Shown piece by piece: positions 1 through 8,972 of a stretch of DNA of 54,962 nucleotides; the first letter of the stretch is position 1, and the number at the start of each line of letters is the position of its first letter. The stretch comes from an uncultured Lachnospiraceae bacterium. GTDB taxonomy: Bacteria; Bacillota; Clostridia; Lachnospirales; Lachnospiraceae. A model generated the notes under the pieces. It did not search any database and was not told the DNA's origin. It saw nothing but the letters and a program-made list of their open reading frames with translations. The position numbers were made by a program, and so were the translations under genes. The DNA lies in NCBI GenBank assembly GCA_934351925.1, contig CAKRJT010000019.1:1-54962 (forward strand), written 5' to 3'.

Positions 1-18
1 GATCAAACTCTCATAAAA
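1..18 (-). rRNA. 5' end of 16S rRNA (partial)
   Basis: The first 11 bases are the reverse complement of AGAGTTTGATC, the conserved start of bacterial 16S rRNA. The next seven bases correspond to the usual residues before it. The rest of the gene runs off the left edge. The mature end at 18 is placed by analogy with E. coli numbering. The leader and two strong promoters at 308-459 support an rRNA operon transcribed leftwards. Confidence 0.82.
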
Positions 19-249
19 AGTTTAATTCCGTCAGAACTACTCTGGCCTCTTTTAAAAAGAAGTTTTCGTTCTCCGTTAAATTTACCATGCGAAAATCCTT
101 CGGATTATCACAAACGAAAGCCCTTCGGGCTGTCGTCATCAAAAATCTAAAGATTTTCAAATTAAGGTTTTGTTCGTTTCTGAATATTCTCAGGCTTTCA
201 AAGCAGAAACCACTTCGAAACCCGTTAGAATTTTCAGGGTTGTTTTACT

Positions 250-267
250 GTTCAGTTATCAAAGAAC
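250..267 (-). promoter_or_regulatory. boxA-like antitermination site in rrn leader
   Basis: On the minus strand this reads GTTCTTTGATAACTGAAC, close to the boxA (GTTCTTTGAAAACTGA) seen in Firmicutes rRNA leaders. It lies just downstream of the proximal rrn promoter, where NusB/NusE would load. Between it and the 16S gene the leader has three short hairpins (for example AGCCC-TTC-GGGCT near 119-131) and no credible open reading frame. Confidence 0.6.
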
Positions 268-307
268 CTCTGTCGTTCATGCTGTTCGCATTGTTGACAG
301 CTCATTT

Positions 308-336
308 ATTATATCATACTCATTTTGTTTTGTCAA
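308..336 (-). promoter_or_regulatory. rrn promoter, proximal (P2)
   Basis: The -35 TTGACA (331-336) and -10 TATAAT (308-313) are both perfect and 17 bp apart. The 19-base segment containing the -35 box (329-347) is identical to that of the distal promoter at 452-470. Confidence 0.85.
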
Positions 337-430
337 GAACTTTTTTTCATTTTCTTTGGAAACATTTTTTCTCAATCTCCTTGAGTCGTCTCCAAGTTTT
401 TTCCAATTCGTTCTCGCCGCAACGAAATTC

Positions 431-459
431 ATATTACCACTTGTTGAGTGGTTTGTCAA
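431..459 (-). promoter_or_regulatory. rrn promoter, distal (P1)
   Basis: The -35 TTGACA (454-459) and -10 TAATAT (431-436) are 17 bp apart, with an A/T-rich upstream stretch like an UP element. It starts about 50 bp downstream of tRNA-Ser(GGA), so the rRNA operon has its own promoters although read-through from the tRNA genes is possible. Confidence 0.8.
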
Positions 460-509
460 GAACTTTTTTTGAAAAGTTTTGACTTTTTCTGATTCCTTCC
501 GGAATCGAA

Positions 510-598
510 CGGAGAAGGAGGGATTTGAACCCTCGCGCCGCTATTAACGACCTGCACCCTTTCCAGGGGTGTCCCTTCAGCCTCTTGGGTACTTCTCC
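510..598 (-). tRNA. tRNA-Ser(GGA)
   Basis: This is a class II tRNA with a long variable arm. The acceptor arms GGAGAAG/CTTCTCC pair, the T loop is GGTTCAAATCC, and the anticodon loop CTGGAAA gives anticodon GGA (complement at 562-564). The 3' CCA is not encoded. Confidence 0.93.
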
Positions 599-656
599 AA
601 ACAGCCTAACCTCAAAAGTTATATTCTGTTATCGAATCCAGATTCCCGGACCAGAG

Positions 657-742
657 CGGAGAGGATGGGATTCGAACCCATGCGCCCGTGAAGACAAACG
701 GTTTTCAAGACCGCCCCGTTATGACCGCTTCGGTACCTCTCC
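657..742 (-). tRNA. tRNA-Ser(TGA)
   Basis: A class II tRNA with acceptor arms GGAGAGG/CCTCTCC, T loop GGTTCGAATCC and anticodon loop CTTGAAA, giving UGA (complement at 705-707). It lies 58 bp upstream of tRNA-Ser(GGA) and is probably co-transcribed with it. A CGCGC/GCGCG hairpin sits in its 5' leader at 751-768. Confidence 0.93.
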
Positions 743-774
743 AAGTTTTGCGCGCCTTGTTCAGCGCGAGATTT

Positions 775-803
775 ATATTATCACCATTCCATCATAAAGT
801 CAA
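775..803 (-). promoter_or_regulatory. promoter of the tRNA-Ser pair
   Basis: TTGACT (798-803), 17-bp spacer, TAATAT (775-780), about 30 bp upstream of tRNA-Ser(TGA). The spacing and match are good and it faces the tRNA genes. Confidence 0.75.
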
Positions 804-844
804 CAGGTTTTTACAAATTTTTTAAATTTTTTTGAATAAATGTA

Positions 845-1576
845 TTATTCATGTAATTCGATAAGCTCTCCTGCTGTCGTTATGTCCTCCGGAGTCGTGA
901 CTTTAATATTGTGATACGAGCCCATGCACAGCTTTACCCGAACATCTGCAAAACGCTCTGCCACCATCGCATCGTCCGTTATATCGCTTATATCGTTCCC
1001 GTCAGAGGCAGCCGCAGACATGGCAGAATAAGCCCTGTATATCTTATCGAGCTCAAAACACTGCGGAGTCTGTACCGCCATCAGTGTAGAGCGCTTGAGC
1101 GTGCCCGCGCTGAATCCTTCTCCGTCAACAATCTTTATCGTATCCTTCACCGGCACGGCAGGCACGCATGCACCATATTTCTCAACTGATGCCCTGCATT
1201 CCTCTAACAGCTCTCCATCAATACACGGGCGTGCTCCGTCGTGAATATATACATATGCATTATTGTCCGCAATTCCGAGACGGTAAATCTCCTTTAGTCC
1301 GTTATATACTGAGTCATAACGCTCCCTGCCGCCACAGACTACGGACACAACTTTTTTTATCCCATATCGGTCTATCAGCTCCTTTTGGCAGTACTCCTCC
1401 TCCTGTGCGCCGCACACTAAAACAACAGCATCAATAAAGCTGTCCTCCATTGCCTTCAGCGAATAGTACAGAACCGGTCTGTCATTAAGCATTATATACT
1501 GTTTGGGAATACTGCTCTTCATTCTGCTGCCTTTTCCTCCGGCGAGCACAACCGCTATATGCATACAACTATTCAT
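845..1576 (-). CDS. ispD: 2-C-methyl-D-erythritol 4-phosphate cytidylyltransferase
   Basis: IspD transfers CMP from CTP to methylerythritol phosphate in the MEP pathway for isoprenoid precursors, in the cytosol. The nucleotide-binding start VVLAGGKGSRMKSSIPKQY, the IHDGARPC segment and the C-terminal VTTPEDI are typical. The predicted 243 residues match the family. A longer frame exists upstream but lies inside tsaD. I chose ATG 1576, which overlaps the tsaD stop by 8 bases and has AGGGG about 10 bases upstream; ATG 1564 is the alternative. It is the last gene of the rnz-tsaD-ispD run. Confidence 0.93.
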   Translation of the reverse strand: MNSCMHIAVVLAGGKGSRMKSSIPKQYIMLNDRPVLYYSLKAMEDSFIDAVVLVCGAQEEEYCQKELIDRYGIKKVVSVVCGGRERYDSVYNGLKEIYRLGIADNNAYVYIHDGARPCIDGELLEECRASVEKYGACVPAVPVKDTIKIVDGEGFSAGTLKRSTLMAVQTPQCFELDKIYRAYSAMSAAASDGNDISDITDDAMVAERFADVRVKLCMGSYHNIKVTTPEDITTAGELIELHE

Positions 1577-2648
1577 TGTCCATTTTTCCCCTGAGACTCT
1601 TCTCGCCAAGCTTGAGATTAGGAACCGCATTGAGATCCCAGCCGGCGCGCACTCCTGCCATATAATCATAGTAGCCCGCTGAGCCTATCATCGCTGCGTT
1701 ATCCGTGCAGAATATAGGCGACGGGTGGTAGAACTTAATATTGTTCTTCTTACATTCAGATTCAAGCGCTGCCCTGAGAGCGCTGTTAGCTGCCACACCG
1801 CCGGCAACGGCAAGCTTCTTACAGCCGTTTTCCTTAGCAGCCATCACAGCACGCGAAACAAGCGCGTCAACAACGGCATTCTGAAAAGATGCCACCAGAT
1901 CTGCGCGGTTAATCTCCTCGCCCTTCATCTCTGCGTGATTTATGTAATTGAGGACAGCCGACTTGATCCCGCTGAAACTGAAATCATATGGTGCCCCCTC
2001 AACCTTCGCTCTTGGAAAGGCGATAGCATCCTTGCTGCCCTCCTTCGCAAGCCTGTCAACCTTAGGTCCGCCGGGATATCCCAGACCGACGGCACGCGCA
2101 ACCTTATCGAACGCCTCTCCCGCCGCATCATCCCTCGTTCTTCCTATTATCTTATACGCCCCGTAATCCTCAACAAGCACAATGTTAGTGTGTCCTCCGG
2201 ATACCACAAGACAGGTAAACGGCGGCTCAAGGTCAGGATTTTCTATGTAATTGGCACTGATATGTCCTTCTATATGGTGTACCCCGACAAGTGGCTTATC
2301 TGCTGCAAATGCTAGAGATTTCGCAAATGCCACCCCGACAAGAAGCGCTCCGACAAGTCCCGGACCGTATGTCACCGCAACCGCCGTTATGTCATCGAGC
2401 GTTACGCCTGCCTCCTTTAATGCCTGTTCCGTCACCTGATTCACCTGCTCCATATGCTTTCGCGATGCTATTTCAGGCACAACGCCACCGTAAAGTGTAT
2501 GCAAATCTATCTGTGAGGATATGATATTCGACAATACTGTTCTTCCGTTTTTGACAACCGATGCAGCGGTCTCATCGCAGGAACTCTCTATCGCCAGAAT
2601 AAGCACGTCCTTCTTTTCCTCTTTATTATCCTGTATATTTTCGTTCAT
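1569..2648 (-). CDS. tsaD: tRNA N6-threonylcarbamoyladenosine transferase TsaD
   Basis: TsaD transfers the threonylcarbamoyl group to A37 of ANN-decoding tRNAs, working with TsaB and TsaE. It is an ASKHA-fold protein: LAIESSCDETAASVV near the N-terminus, the metal-binding HIEGH, VVSGGHTNIVL, and the C-terminal CTDNAAMIG. Length is 359 residues. The frame can be extended 8 codons upstream, but ATG 2648 is preceded by GGAGG at the right distance. tsaB and tsaE lie about 2.5 kb upstream in a separate run. Confidence 0.96.
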   Translation of the reverse strand: MNENIQDNKEEKKDVLILAIESSCDETAASVVKNGRTVLSNIISSQIDLHTLYGGVVPEIASRKHMEQVNQVTEQALKEAGVTLDDITAVAVTYGPGLVGALLVGVAFAKSLAFAADKPLVGVHHIEGHISANYIENPDLEPPFTCLVVSGGHTNIVLVEDYGAYKIIGRTRDDAAGEAFDKVARAVGLGYPGGPKVDRLAKEGSKDAIAFPRAKVEGAPYDFSFSGIKSAVLNYINHAEMKGEEINRADLVASFQNAVVDALVSRAVMAAKENGCKKLAVAGGVAANSALRAALESECKKNNIKFYHPSPIFCTDNAAMIGSAGYYDYMAGVRAGWDLNAVPNLKLGEKSLRGKMDNE

Positions 2649-2693
2649 CTCAATCCTCCATGCTGTCGCCAATCACAGACGTGTTTCAGGGAG

Positions 2694-3287
2694 CTATTCT
2701 CCCTCTACTCCCGTCTCCGGGATAACCTCCCAAAACAGTATCTTCCACTGTCCTTCATCACTCTGCCTTAGAGTGTACTGCTCATACACCTTGGTTCTCT
2801 TAGCTCCGTCCTCAGCCGTGTAATATATTACCTTAACCTTCGCGTACTGTTTTCCGTTGTCAGTGAGCATCTCTATGTCCGATGCCCTCTGTATGGTATA
2901 TTCCACTATCTTTTTATTGTTCAGCTTATACGACTCTATCTCAGTCTTGAGTCTCTCCACATACTCGTCGTAGTCATTGTATGACAGCAGCTCCGTGTCA
3001 AACATTGCCATTGCATGCTGTGCAAGCCCGTTAAGCTGGTCATCATTGTACCCACCGTCATAATACGCCTTTATAATCCTGCTGTAAAACTGTACAACAT
3101 CATGTGGGTTGGAAGGGTAATTAAGGTCCATATCTTTTGTCAAAATCTGTCCGACCTCCGATGTGTCCGCCGTCGGCTCATCTCCCGAGGACGGTTTGGA
3201 GGTCAGCTTGATGTAACACGCCAAGATAACACTCGCCATCAGTGTAATAACAAGAATTGTTTTCAGTATTCTCCATTTGTCCTTCAT
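2694..3287 (-). CDS. membrane-anchored protein of unknown function
   Basis: A 197-residue protein that I cannot assign to a function. A short basic start is followed by one hydrophobic segment (about residues 8-26) ending in VILAC, which could be a signal anchor or lipobox. The rest is a soluble outside domain rich in charged and Tyr residues, ending in a beta-rich part with KVKVIYYTAEDG and QWKILFWEVIPETG, reminiscent of NTF2-like folds (inference). Start ATG 3287 has GGAGG seven bases upstream; the frame is open 14 codons further. It lies between rnz and tsaD in the same direction, with 28- and 45-base gaps. Confidence 0.75.
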   Translation of the reverse strand: MKDKWRILKTILVITLMASVILACYIKLTSKPSSGDEPTADTSEVGQILTKDMDLNYPSNPHDVVQFYSRIIKAYYDGGYNDDQLNGLAQHAMAMFDTELLSYNDYDEYVERLKTEIESYKLNNKKIVEYTIQRASDIEMLTDNGKQYAKVKVIYYTAEDGAKRTKVYEQYTLRQSDEGQWKILFWEVIPETGVEGE

Positions 3288-3315
3288 AACTAATCCTCCT
3301 CCGCTATTTTTTAAT

Positions 3316-4227
3316 TTAATCTTCCTCAAACTTGAGAGTTGTGCTCTTTCCGTCCCTCGAAGCCACCGCGGCAGGAAAAATCTCCCTTACCTTGTCCATG
3401 AACTCCTCAGGGTGCGCCGTTGACGGGCTGTAGTGCGTAAGCCACAGCTCATGTACGTTCGCCTTCGCTGCAATCATAGCTGCCTCGTACATGGTCATAT
3501 GCCTGTATTCCTTCGCCTTTGCCAGCTTATCCGGCTCACCATACATTCCCTCACAAATAAATAAATCAGCAGCTTTCGCATACTCAGCGATGGTATCCGT
3601 CGGTCTGCTGTCCGTGCAATAGGTCACCTTTATTCCCTTCCTGGGCGGACCCATGACCATATCGGGCGTGTAGATCACTCCGTCAAGCTCCACGGTATTG
3701 CCCTTTTGCAGGACATTCCACTGATTTACCGGTATGTTAAGCCCACGCGCCTTCACGGCATCGAACTTTCCTGCGCGCTCAATCCGGACGCTGTAGCCGT
3801 AGCACAGTATGCTGTGGTTCACCTTGTATGCGTTTATAACATAGCCGTTGAGCCTTATCTCCTCCTCCGGCTGTGTAAGCTCAATAAATTCAATATCAAA
3901 TGGGAGCTCAGGCGCAATAACGCGCAGCGAGTTGACAATGCGCTCCACTCCCTTAGGCCCGATTATGGTGAGCGGCTCAGTGCGCTCCGCATTGCCCATG
4001 CTCAGCAAAAAACCCGGCAGTCCACTTATGTGGTCGGCATGGTAGTGCGTAAAACATATAACATCGACCGTCTTTGAGCTTATTCCCGCCTTTTTCATCG
4101 CCACCTGTGTACCCTCGCCGCAATCTATCAAGAGCTGGCTGCCATTATAGCGCAGTGACAGCGCGGTAAGCCATCTTCCCGGAAGCGGCATCATTCCTCC
4201 TGTTCCTAACAGACAAACGTCAAGCAT
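3316..4227 (-). CDS. rnz: ribonuclease Z
   Basis: RNase Z is the tRNA 3'-processing endonuclease, needed for tRNAs such as those in this window that do not encode CCA. It is a metallo-beta-lactamase fold with LLIDCGEGT and the metal site HYHADH (residues 61-66), later TYCTDSRPT and LWLTHYSPS. Its 303 residues fit the short bacterial form. It probably starts the operon that continues with the 2694 gene, tsaD and ispD. Confidence 0.95.
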   Translation of the reverse strand: MLDVCLLGTGGMMPLPGRWLTALSLRYNGSQLLIDCGEGTQVAMKKAGISSKTVDVICFTHYHADHISGLPGFLLSMGNAERTEPLTIIGPKGVERIVNSLRVIAPELPFDIEFIELTQPEEEIRLNGYVINAYKVNHSILCYGYSVRIERAGKFDAVKARGLNIPVNQWNVLQKGNTVELDGVIYTPDMVMGPPRKGIKVTYCTDSRPTDTIAEYAKAADLFICEGMYGEPDKLAKAKEYRHMTMYEAAMIAAKANVHELWLTHYSPSTAHPEEFMDKVREIFPAAVASRDGKSTTLKFEED

Positions 4228-4304
4228 CAGTTTCCTCCTATAATTCCAATTCTGTCATCAATATTCCATATCAGTAATCCATCGAAAATATTCTTCCATC
4301 AAAA

Positions 4305-4553
4305 TCACAGCAGCTCCGTGCGCTGTGCAACGCTGACCGGGCACTTAAAGCCCCCTACAAAGCGGTCATAACACTCCTCACATATGTCAAAGCTGTGGTT
4401 TTCCCCGTCCTTTTCGGAAAAATAATCCCATTCCGCGTTCAGGTGCACCGCACCCTCCCTGACAATTCCGTTAGCCACAACCAGATTTTTGCCACAACAG
4501 TTGCAGATAACTGCCGTAAGATAATTTCCCTTATATTTTCTCATAAATATCAC
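4305..4553 (-). CDS. small zinc-ribbon-like protein
   Basis: An 82-residue protein with two Cys pairs, CNCCGK near residue 18 and CEECYD near residue 58, which suggests a zinc ribbon. I do not recognise its function. The frame begins at GTG 4553, which has AGGGG five to six bases upstream; ATG 4544 is a possible alternative but its spacing is longer. A perfect inverted repeat (CTGTCAG/CTGACAG, 4573-4595) sits just upstream, and a -10-like TATAAT lies at 4625-4630. It stands alone between rimI and rnz. Confidence 0.72.
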   Translation of the reverse strand: MIFMRKYKGNYLTAVICNCCGKNLVVANGIVREGAVHLNAEWDYFSEKDGENHSFDICEECYDRFVGGFKCPVSVAQRTELL

Positions 4554-4683
4554 ATCGTCCCCTTCCCTGCCGCTGTCAGACCGGTGTGCTGACAGAAACA
4601 GTGTAGTTTTTATTCCGTAATGTCATTATAAATAAAAAAATATTCATTTTTCCAGTGGGAAACAATTGCAAAAATGGTATATT

Positions 4684-5133
4684 TTATAACCGTTTTGTCA
4701 TAAGCACGGCATTCTCCGTCGGTTTCTGGTAAAAATTCTTTCTCATTCCATCAATTTCAAAGCCGCATTTTGCATAGAGATTTCTTGCTGCAGTATTGCT
4801 CTCCCTGACCTCGAGATGAAGATATTTTACGTCTCTTCTGCCACACAGAGTCTCAAGACCTTCGAGCAGCTTGCCAGCTATGCCTCTTCTCCTATAGCGC
4901 TCAGCTACCGCGATGTTGGTAATCTCCGCCTCGTCGAGGACGACCTGCATTCCGGCATACGCCGCCACGCCTCCATCGCTCCCGTCAAGAGCCACTATAT
5001 ACTCATAAATCTCCGAGTCCACCGCGTCAGCAAACGCATTGCGGCTCCACGGTGTCGAAAAGCAGGCTGCCTCTATGGCAGCGACCTCGGCGACATTTTC
5101 TTGTTTCATTGTTTCGATTATGATATCAGCCAT
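4684..5133 (-). CDS. rimI: ribosomal-protein-alanine N-acetyltransferase RimI
   Basis: A GNAT-fold acetyltransferase of 149 residues. RimI acetylates the N-terminal alanine of ribosomal protein S18 using acetyl-CoA. Visible are AACFSTPWS near the N-terminus, the acetyl-CoA loop RYRRRGIAGKLLEGL and the ESNTAARNLYAKCGFE segment. It overlaps the end of tsaB by 8 bases; this tsaE-tsaB-rimI order is widespread in bacteria and supports the name. Confidence 0.92.
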   Translation of the reverse strand: MADIIIETMKQENVAEVAAIEAACFSTPWSRNAFADAVDSEIYEYIVALDGSDGGVAAYAGMQVVLDEAEITNIAVAERYRRRGIAGKLLEGLETLCGRRDVKYLHLEVRESNTAARNLYAKCGFEIDGMRKNFYQKPTENAVLMTKRL

Positions 5134-5848
5134 TTAAAGCCCTCTTTTCGGCAAGCTCCCTCTCAGCCTGTGATAATCTCAGGTAATCAGGAAGATGCTC
5201 CGAAGCCGGCTCCGTCTTTCCCTCTCTGTAGTACAGCTCTCCGAGCACGGCAACGGAAGCCGCTCTCTGTCTGTTTATCGAGGCAGGCGCAAGCTCATAT
5301 CCCCTGCCTTTAAAATACTCATCAATACTGTCCCTGAACACAGGTATTCCATCTCCGATAAACATTACCTTTTTGCCGCTTTTATTAACTTCATCAATTT
5401 TGTGCATAAGCTCGTCAAAAGTTATGGCACTATTCTCAAGCAGCGTGTTAAAGCTGCCGTCGGAAAACTCATATATTCCCGTATACACCTGCGAACGCCT
5501 CGCGTCCATAATCGGGCAGATAAGCCCCGCGTAGCCGTAGGCGTTATATGCCATGGCATCTATGGTCGGGACATGTATGAGCGGAATATCAAGAGCCATT
5601 CCAAGCCCCTTCGCCGTCGCAGAGCCGATCCGCAGTCCCGTGTAGGAGCCCGGTCCTCCAGACACCGCAATCGCATCAAGCGAATGTTTATCCGTCTGTG
5701 TCATTTTAAGTATCTCATCTATCATCGGAAGCAATGTCTGTGAATGTGTCACCTTATGATTAACTGTGTACTCTGCCACAAGCACATCATCGTCAACTAT
5801 TGCCGCGGAGGCAACCAGCGATGAGCTTTCAATCGCAAGAATTTTCAT
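5126..5848 (-). CDS. tsaB: tRNA threonylcarbamoyladenosine biosynthesis protein TsaB
   Basis: TsaB is an inactive paralogue of TsaD that forms the core dimer of the t6A-making complex. The N-terminal MKILAIESSS and the loop SGGPGSYTGLRIG are diagnostic. Length of 240 residues is normal. It follows tsaE by 2 bases and overlaps rimI. Confidence 0.95.
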   Translation of the reverse strand: MKILAIESSSLVASAAIVDDDVLVAEYTVNHKVTHSQTLLPMIDEILKMTQTDKHSLDAIAVSGGPGSYTGLRIGSATAKGLGMALDIPLIHVPTIDAMAYNAYGYAGLICPIMDARRSQVYTGIYEFSDGSFNTLLENSAITFDELMHKIDEVNKSGKKVMFIGDGIPVFRDSIDEYFKGRGYELAPASINRQRAASVAVLGELYYREGKTEPASEHLPDYLRLSQAERELAEKRALNG

Positions 5849-5850
5849 TG

Positions 5851-6309
5851 TTATAATCGTCCCTCCTTAATGCTCACCAGGCGGTAATCAAAGCCCTTAT
5901 CAACATCCTTCTTAATCTCAATAAATACGCAGTCATCAGGGAGCAGTTCCTCAATCATAAGCCCCCACTCCACAATGCATACTCCGTCGCCGTAAAAATA
6001 TTCCTCATAGCCAATCTCGTCCATCTCACTGACATCACCAATTCGGTATACATCAAAATGATAGAACGGTATTCTCCCGTCGTGATACTCCTTGACTATG
6101 GTAAACGTAGGACTATCAACGTAGTCCCTCACACCCAGTCCGTCCGCAAAGCCCTGTGTAAAAACCGTCTTTCCGGTTCCCAAATCTCCCGTAAGGCATA
6201 TGACCTGTCCCGGAACCGCCTCCTTCGCAAGCTGCTGCCCGAGGCGGTATGTGTCCTCATATGAAAATGTCTCTATAATTCTCACGTCGCTGCTCACTTT
6301 TTCCTCCAT
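5851..6309 (-). CDS. tsaE: tRNA threonylcarbamoyladenosine biosynthesis ATPase TsaE
   Basis: TsaE is the P-loop ATPase that resets the TsaB-TsaD complex. The Walker A motif LTGDLGTGKT lies near residues 39-48, followed by VDSPTFTIVKEY and the FYHFDVYRI motif. The 152 residues are typical. The start has AGGAG upstream. It is packed between the YcxB-like gene (1-base gap) and tsaB. Confidence 0.95.
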   Translation of the reverse strand: MEEKVSSDVRIIETFSYEDTYRLGQQLAKEAVPGQVICLTGDLGTGKTVFTQGFADGLGVRDYVDSPTFTIVKEYHDGRIPFYHFDVYRIGDVSEMDEIGYEEYFYGDGVCIVEWGLMIEELLPDDCVFIEIKKDVDKGFDYRLVSIKEGRL

Positions 6310-6310
6310 C

Positions 6311-6811
6311 TCAATGCTCCTGATGCTTCAGTCTTCCCGGCAGATGTTCACCGACAAGCTTCACAAACTCGCCGTACTGCTCACCTATCGCTGTCTTCGG
6401 CAGTATTATCCCGTTGTTCACCGTAATATATATTACCACAATTTTGCCGTAATCGGCTGCCTTGTAGCACTCGTCCCAGCCCTTTGACGTAATATTCTCA
6501 CCCTGGCTTACGGTTATTCCCTTGTCGTCAAAGCTGTAGCTTAACTCTTCCTTATATACCGGATTCCCGGCAATCTGACGTCCCGCGTTCTTCCAGAGCA
6601 TGATTGGCTGTATAATTGTGTAAATCGAGCCGAGAAGAATAAGCAGCAGTGTGCTCTGCAGCTCCATCTGTTTACATGTAATACCCGCAACCACAAAGCA
6701 GCCTATGCCGAAAAGAAACATAATCACACCCATGGGCTTGCGGTATGCGTTGTTTATAAGAAAAGAAAACATCTCCTTTATTGTAAGCTTTACTTTAAAT
6801 TCTACCTTCAT
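6311..6811 (-). CDS. YcxB-like membrane protein
   Basis: A 166-residue protein with two membrane segments (about residues 28-46 and 51-72) followed by a soluble domain containing YSFDDKGITV and the terminal ILPKTAIGEQYGEFVKLV. That layout matches the YcxB family, whose role is unknown. It lies between tex and tsaE with gaps of 16 bases and 1 base, so it is probably co-transcribed with them. GAGG precedes the ATG. Confidence 0.7.
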   Translation of the reverse strand: MKVEFKVKLTIKEMFSFLINNAYRKPMGVIMFLFGIGCFVVAGITCKQMELQSTLLLILLGSIYTIIQPIMLWKNAGRQIAGNPVYKEELSYSFDDKGITVSQGENITSKGWDECYKAADYGKIVVIYITVNNGIILPKTAIGEQYGEFVKLVGEHLPGRLKHQEH

Positions 6812-6827
6812 AAAAACCTCATTTCCA

Positions 6828-8972
6828 TCAGATAATCATGGTGAGCTGTATTCTCTTCTTAGCCACGTCGACGCTCATAACCTTGACCTCAACTATGTCC
6901 CCGACGCTCACAGCCTCAAGCGGGTGCTTGATAAACTTCTTGTCCGTTATCTGTGATATGTGCACAAGTCCATCCTGATGTACTCCTATATCGACAAAAA
7001 CTCCGAAATCTATAACATTTCTTACCGTTCCCTTCAAAATCATTCCAGGTGCGAGATCCTTCATCTCCATGACATCGGTTCTGAGTATAGGCTTAGGCAT
7101 CTCATCTCTCGGGTCGCGTCCCGGTTTCTCAAGCTCCTTTATGATATCCCTGAGAGTCAGCTCTCCGACCTCAAGTTCCCTCGCAAGCTCCGGCACATTC
7201 TTAACCTTGCCCGATAATCCCTTCAAGCCGCCCGACGTGATATCCTGTGCGCTGTAGCCGAGCTTTTTTAAGAGCCTGTCTGCGGCATCGTAGCTCTCAG
7301 GATGCACACTTGTGGAGTCAAGAGGATTGCTTCCGCCCGCTATTCTCATAAACCCGGCGCACTGCTCATACGCCTTAGGTCCTAGCTTGGCAACCTTCAG
7401 GAGCTGTTTTCTGCTGTCAAATCTGCCATTCTCCTCCCTATATACGACTATGTTTTTCGCAATAGCCTTGGAAATTCCTGAAATATATTCAAGAAGAGAT
7501 GCCGACGCCGTATTCAGGTCAACGCCCACCTTATTAACACTGTCCTCGACAACGCCCTCAAGTGCCTCGCCAAGCTTCTTCTGGTTCATATCATGCTGGT
7601 ACTGTCCCACTCCGATTGATTTAGGATCAATCTTAACTAATTCGGCAAGTGGATCCTGAAGTCTTCTCGCAATAGAAGCCGCGCTTCTTTGTCCTACATC
7701 AAAGTTAGGAAACTCCTCTGTCGCAAGCTTGCTCGCAGAATAAACAGAAGCTCCCGCCTCATTTACAATAATATACTGCACAGGTGTGTCAAGCTCCTTT
7801 AACAGTTCCACGATAACCTGCTCTGACTCTCTCGAAGCGGTTCCGTTTCCGACGGATATGAGTGTGACATTATATTTCTTTATAAGCTTTTTAAGCACCG
7901 TCTTGGCTTCCGTAACCTTGTTCTGCGGCGCAGTCGGATAGATAACGGTTGTATCAAGAACCTTTCCCGTGGCATCGACGACAGCGAGCTTACAGCCCGT
8001 TCTGAATGCAGGATCCCAGCCGAGAACAACATGTCCCTGAATAGGCGGCTGCAATAGAAGCTGCTCAAGATTTTTGCCGAACACCTTGATGGCTCCGTCC
8101 TCCGCGGTCTCCGTAAGCTGATTTCTTATCTCCCTCTCTATCGACGGCGCTATAAGCCTCTCATAGCTGTCCTGTATGGTGTCCCTGAGGGGCTGCGTAG
8201 TGAAGGCATTGTCCCTGGTTATAATCCGCTTCTCAAGGTACGACAATATCCTGTCCTCAGGTGCCTCTATCTTTACTGTAAGTATCTTCTCGTTCTCACC
8301 GCGGTTTACAGCAAGGACTCTGTGCCCTGCCATCTTTGCGACAGGCTCCGTGAAATTATAGTACATCTCATAGACCGTCTTTGCCTCGGCATCCTTCGCA
8401 GACGAGCTCAATATGCCCTCCTTGAAGGTTATCTCTCTTATTCCGGTTCTGTAATCAGCGTTGTCAGATATCGACTCTGCTATTATATCCATAGCCCCTG
8501 CCACGGCTTCCTCAGGCGTATTCACACCCTTCTCCCCGCTGACATATGCCTCAGCCGTTTTAAGCAGCGGTTCCTTCGTCATCTGTAGGAGCATGACATT
8601 GGCAAGCGGCTCTAAGCCCTTCTCCTTGGCGATAGTCGCTCTCGTTCTTCTCTTAGGACGATATGGTCTATATAAATCTTCGACCGCAACCATGGTCTCC
8701 GCCTGCTCAATCCGGCTCTTTAACTCCTCCGTCAAAAGTCCCTGCTCGTCAATGCTTGCAATAACCTGTGCCTTCTTATCTTCAAGATTTCTAAGATACC
8801 TGAGTCTCTCGTCAAGGTTACGCAGTTGTTCGTCGTTCAGCGCGCCCGTAGCTTCCTTTCTGTATCTGGAGATGAACGGTATTGTACAGCCCTCATCTAT
8901 AAGCTTGACCGCCGCCTCAACCTGTCCGTTTCTCACATTAAGTTCCGAGGCTATTGCTTTTATAATATCCAT
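6828..8972 (-). CDS. tex: Tex-family RNA-binding transcription accessory protein
   Basis: A 714-residue Tex homologue. Tex proteins bind nucleic acid and affect transcription and translation; their exact job is still debated. The domains run in the known order: N-terminal helical part, YqgF-like RNase H domain with VLGWDPAFRTGCKLAVVD, helix-hairpin-helix part with LLEYISGISKAIAKNIV, and a C-terminal S1 domain starting near GMILKGTVRNVIDFGVFVD. I placed the start at ATG 8972, which has GAAGGA upstream; ATG 8990 is too close to its purine stretch. It leads the tex-ycxB-tsaE-tsaB-rimI run. Confidence 0.94.
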   Translation of the reverse strand: MDIIKAIASELNVRNGQVEAAVKLIDEGCTIPFISRYRKEATGALNDEQLRNLDERLRYLRNLEDKKAQVIASIDEQGLLTEELKSRIEQAETMVAVEDLYRPYRPKRRTRATIAKEKGLEPLANVMLLQMTKEPLLKTAEAYVSGEKGVNTPEEAVAGAMDIIAESISDNADYRTGIREITFKEGILSSSAKDAEAKTVYEMYYNFTEPVAKMAGHRVLAVNRGENEKILTVKIEAPEDRILSYLEKRIITRDNAFTTQPLRDTIQDSYERLIAPSIEREIRNQLTETAEDGAIKVFGKNLEQLLLQPPIQGHVVLGWDPAFRTGCKLAVVDATGKVLDTTVIYPTAPQNKVTEAKTVLKKLIKKYNVTLISVGNGTASRESEQVIVELLKELDTPVQYIIVNEAGASVYSASKLATEEFPNFDVGQRSAASIARRLQDPLAELVKIDPKSIGVGQYQHDMNQKKLGEALEGVVEDSVNKVGVDLNTASASLLEYISGISKAIAKNIVVYREENGRFDSRKQLLKVAKLGPKAYEQCAGFMRIAGGSNPLDSTSVHPESYDAADRLLKKLGYSAQDITSGGLKGLSGKVKNVPELARELEVGELTLRDIIKELEKPGRDPRDEMPKPILRTDVMEMKDLAPGMILKGTVRNVIDFGVFVDIGVHQDGLVHISQITDKKFIKHPLEAVSVGDIVEVKVMSVDVAKKRIQLTMII

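Noticed and set aside
87..482. Overlapping open frames of 131 and 100 codons on the plus strand
   Set aside because: They run antisense through the rRNA leader and promoters, are F/S/L-rich and have no ribosome binding site.
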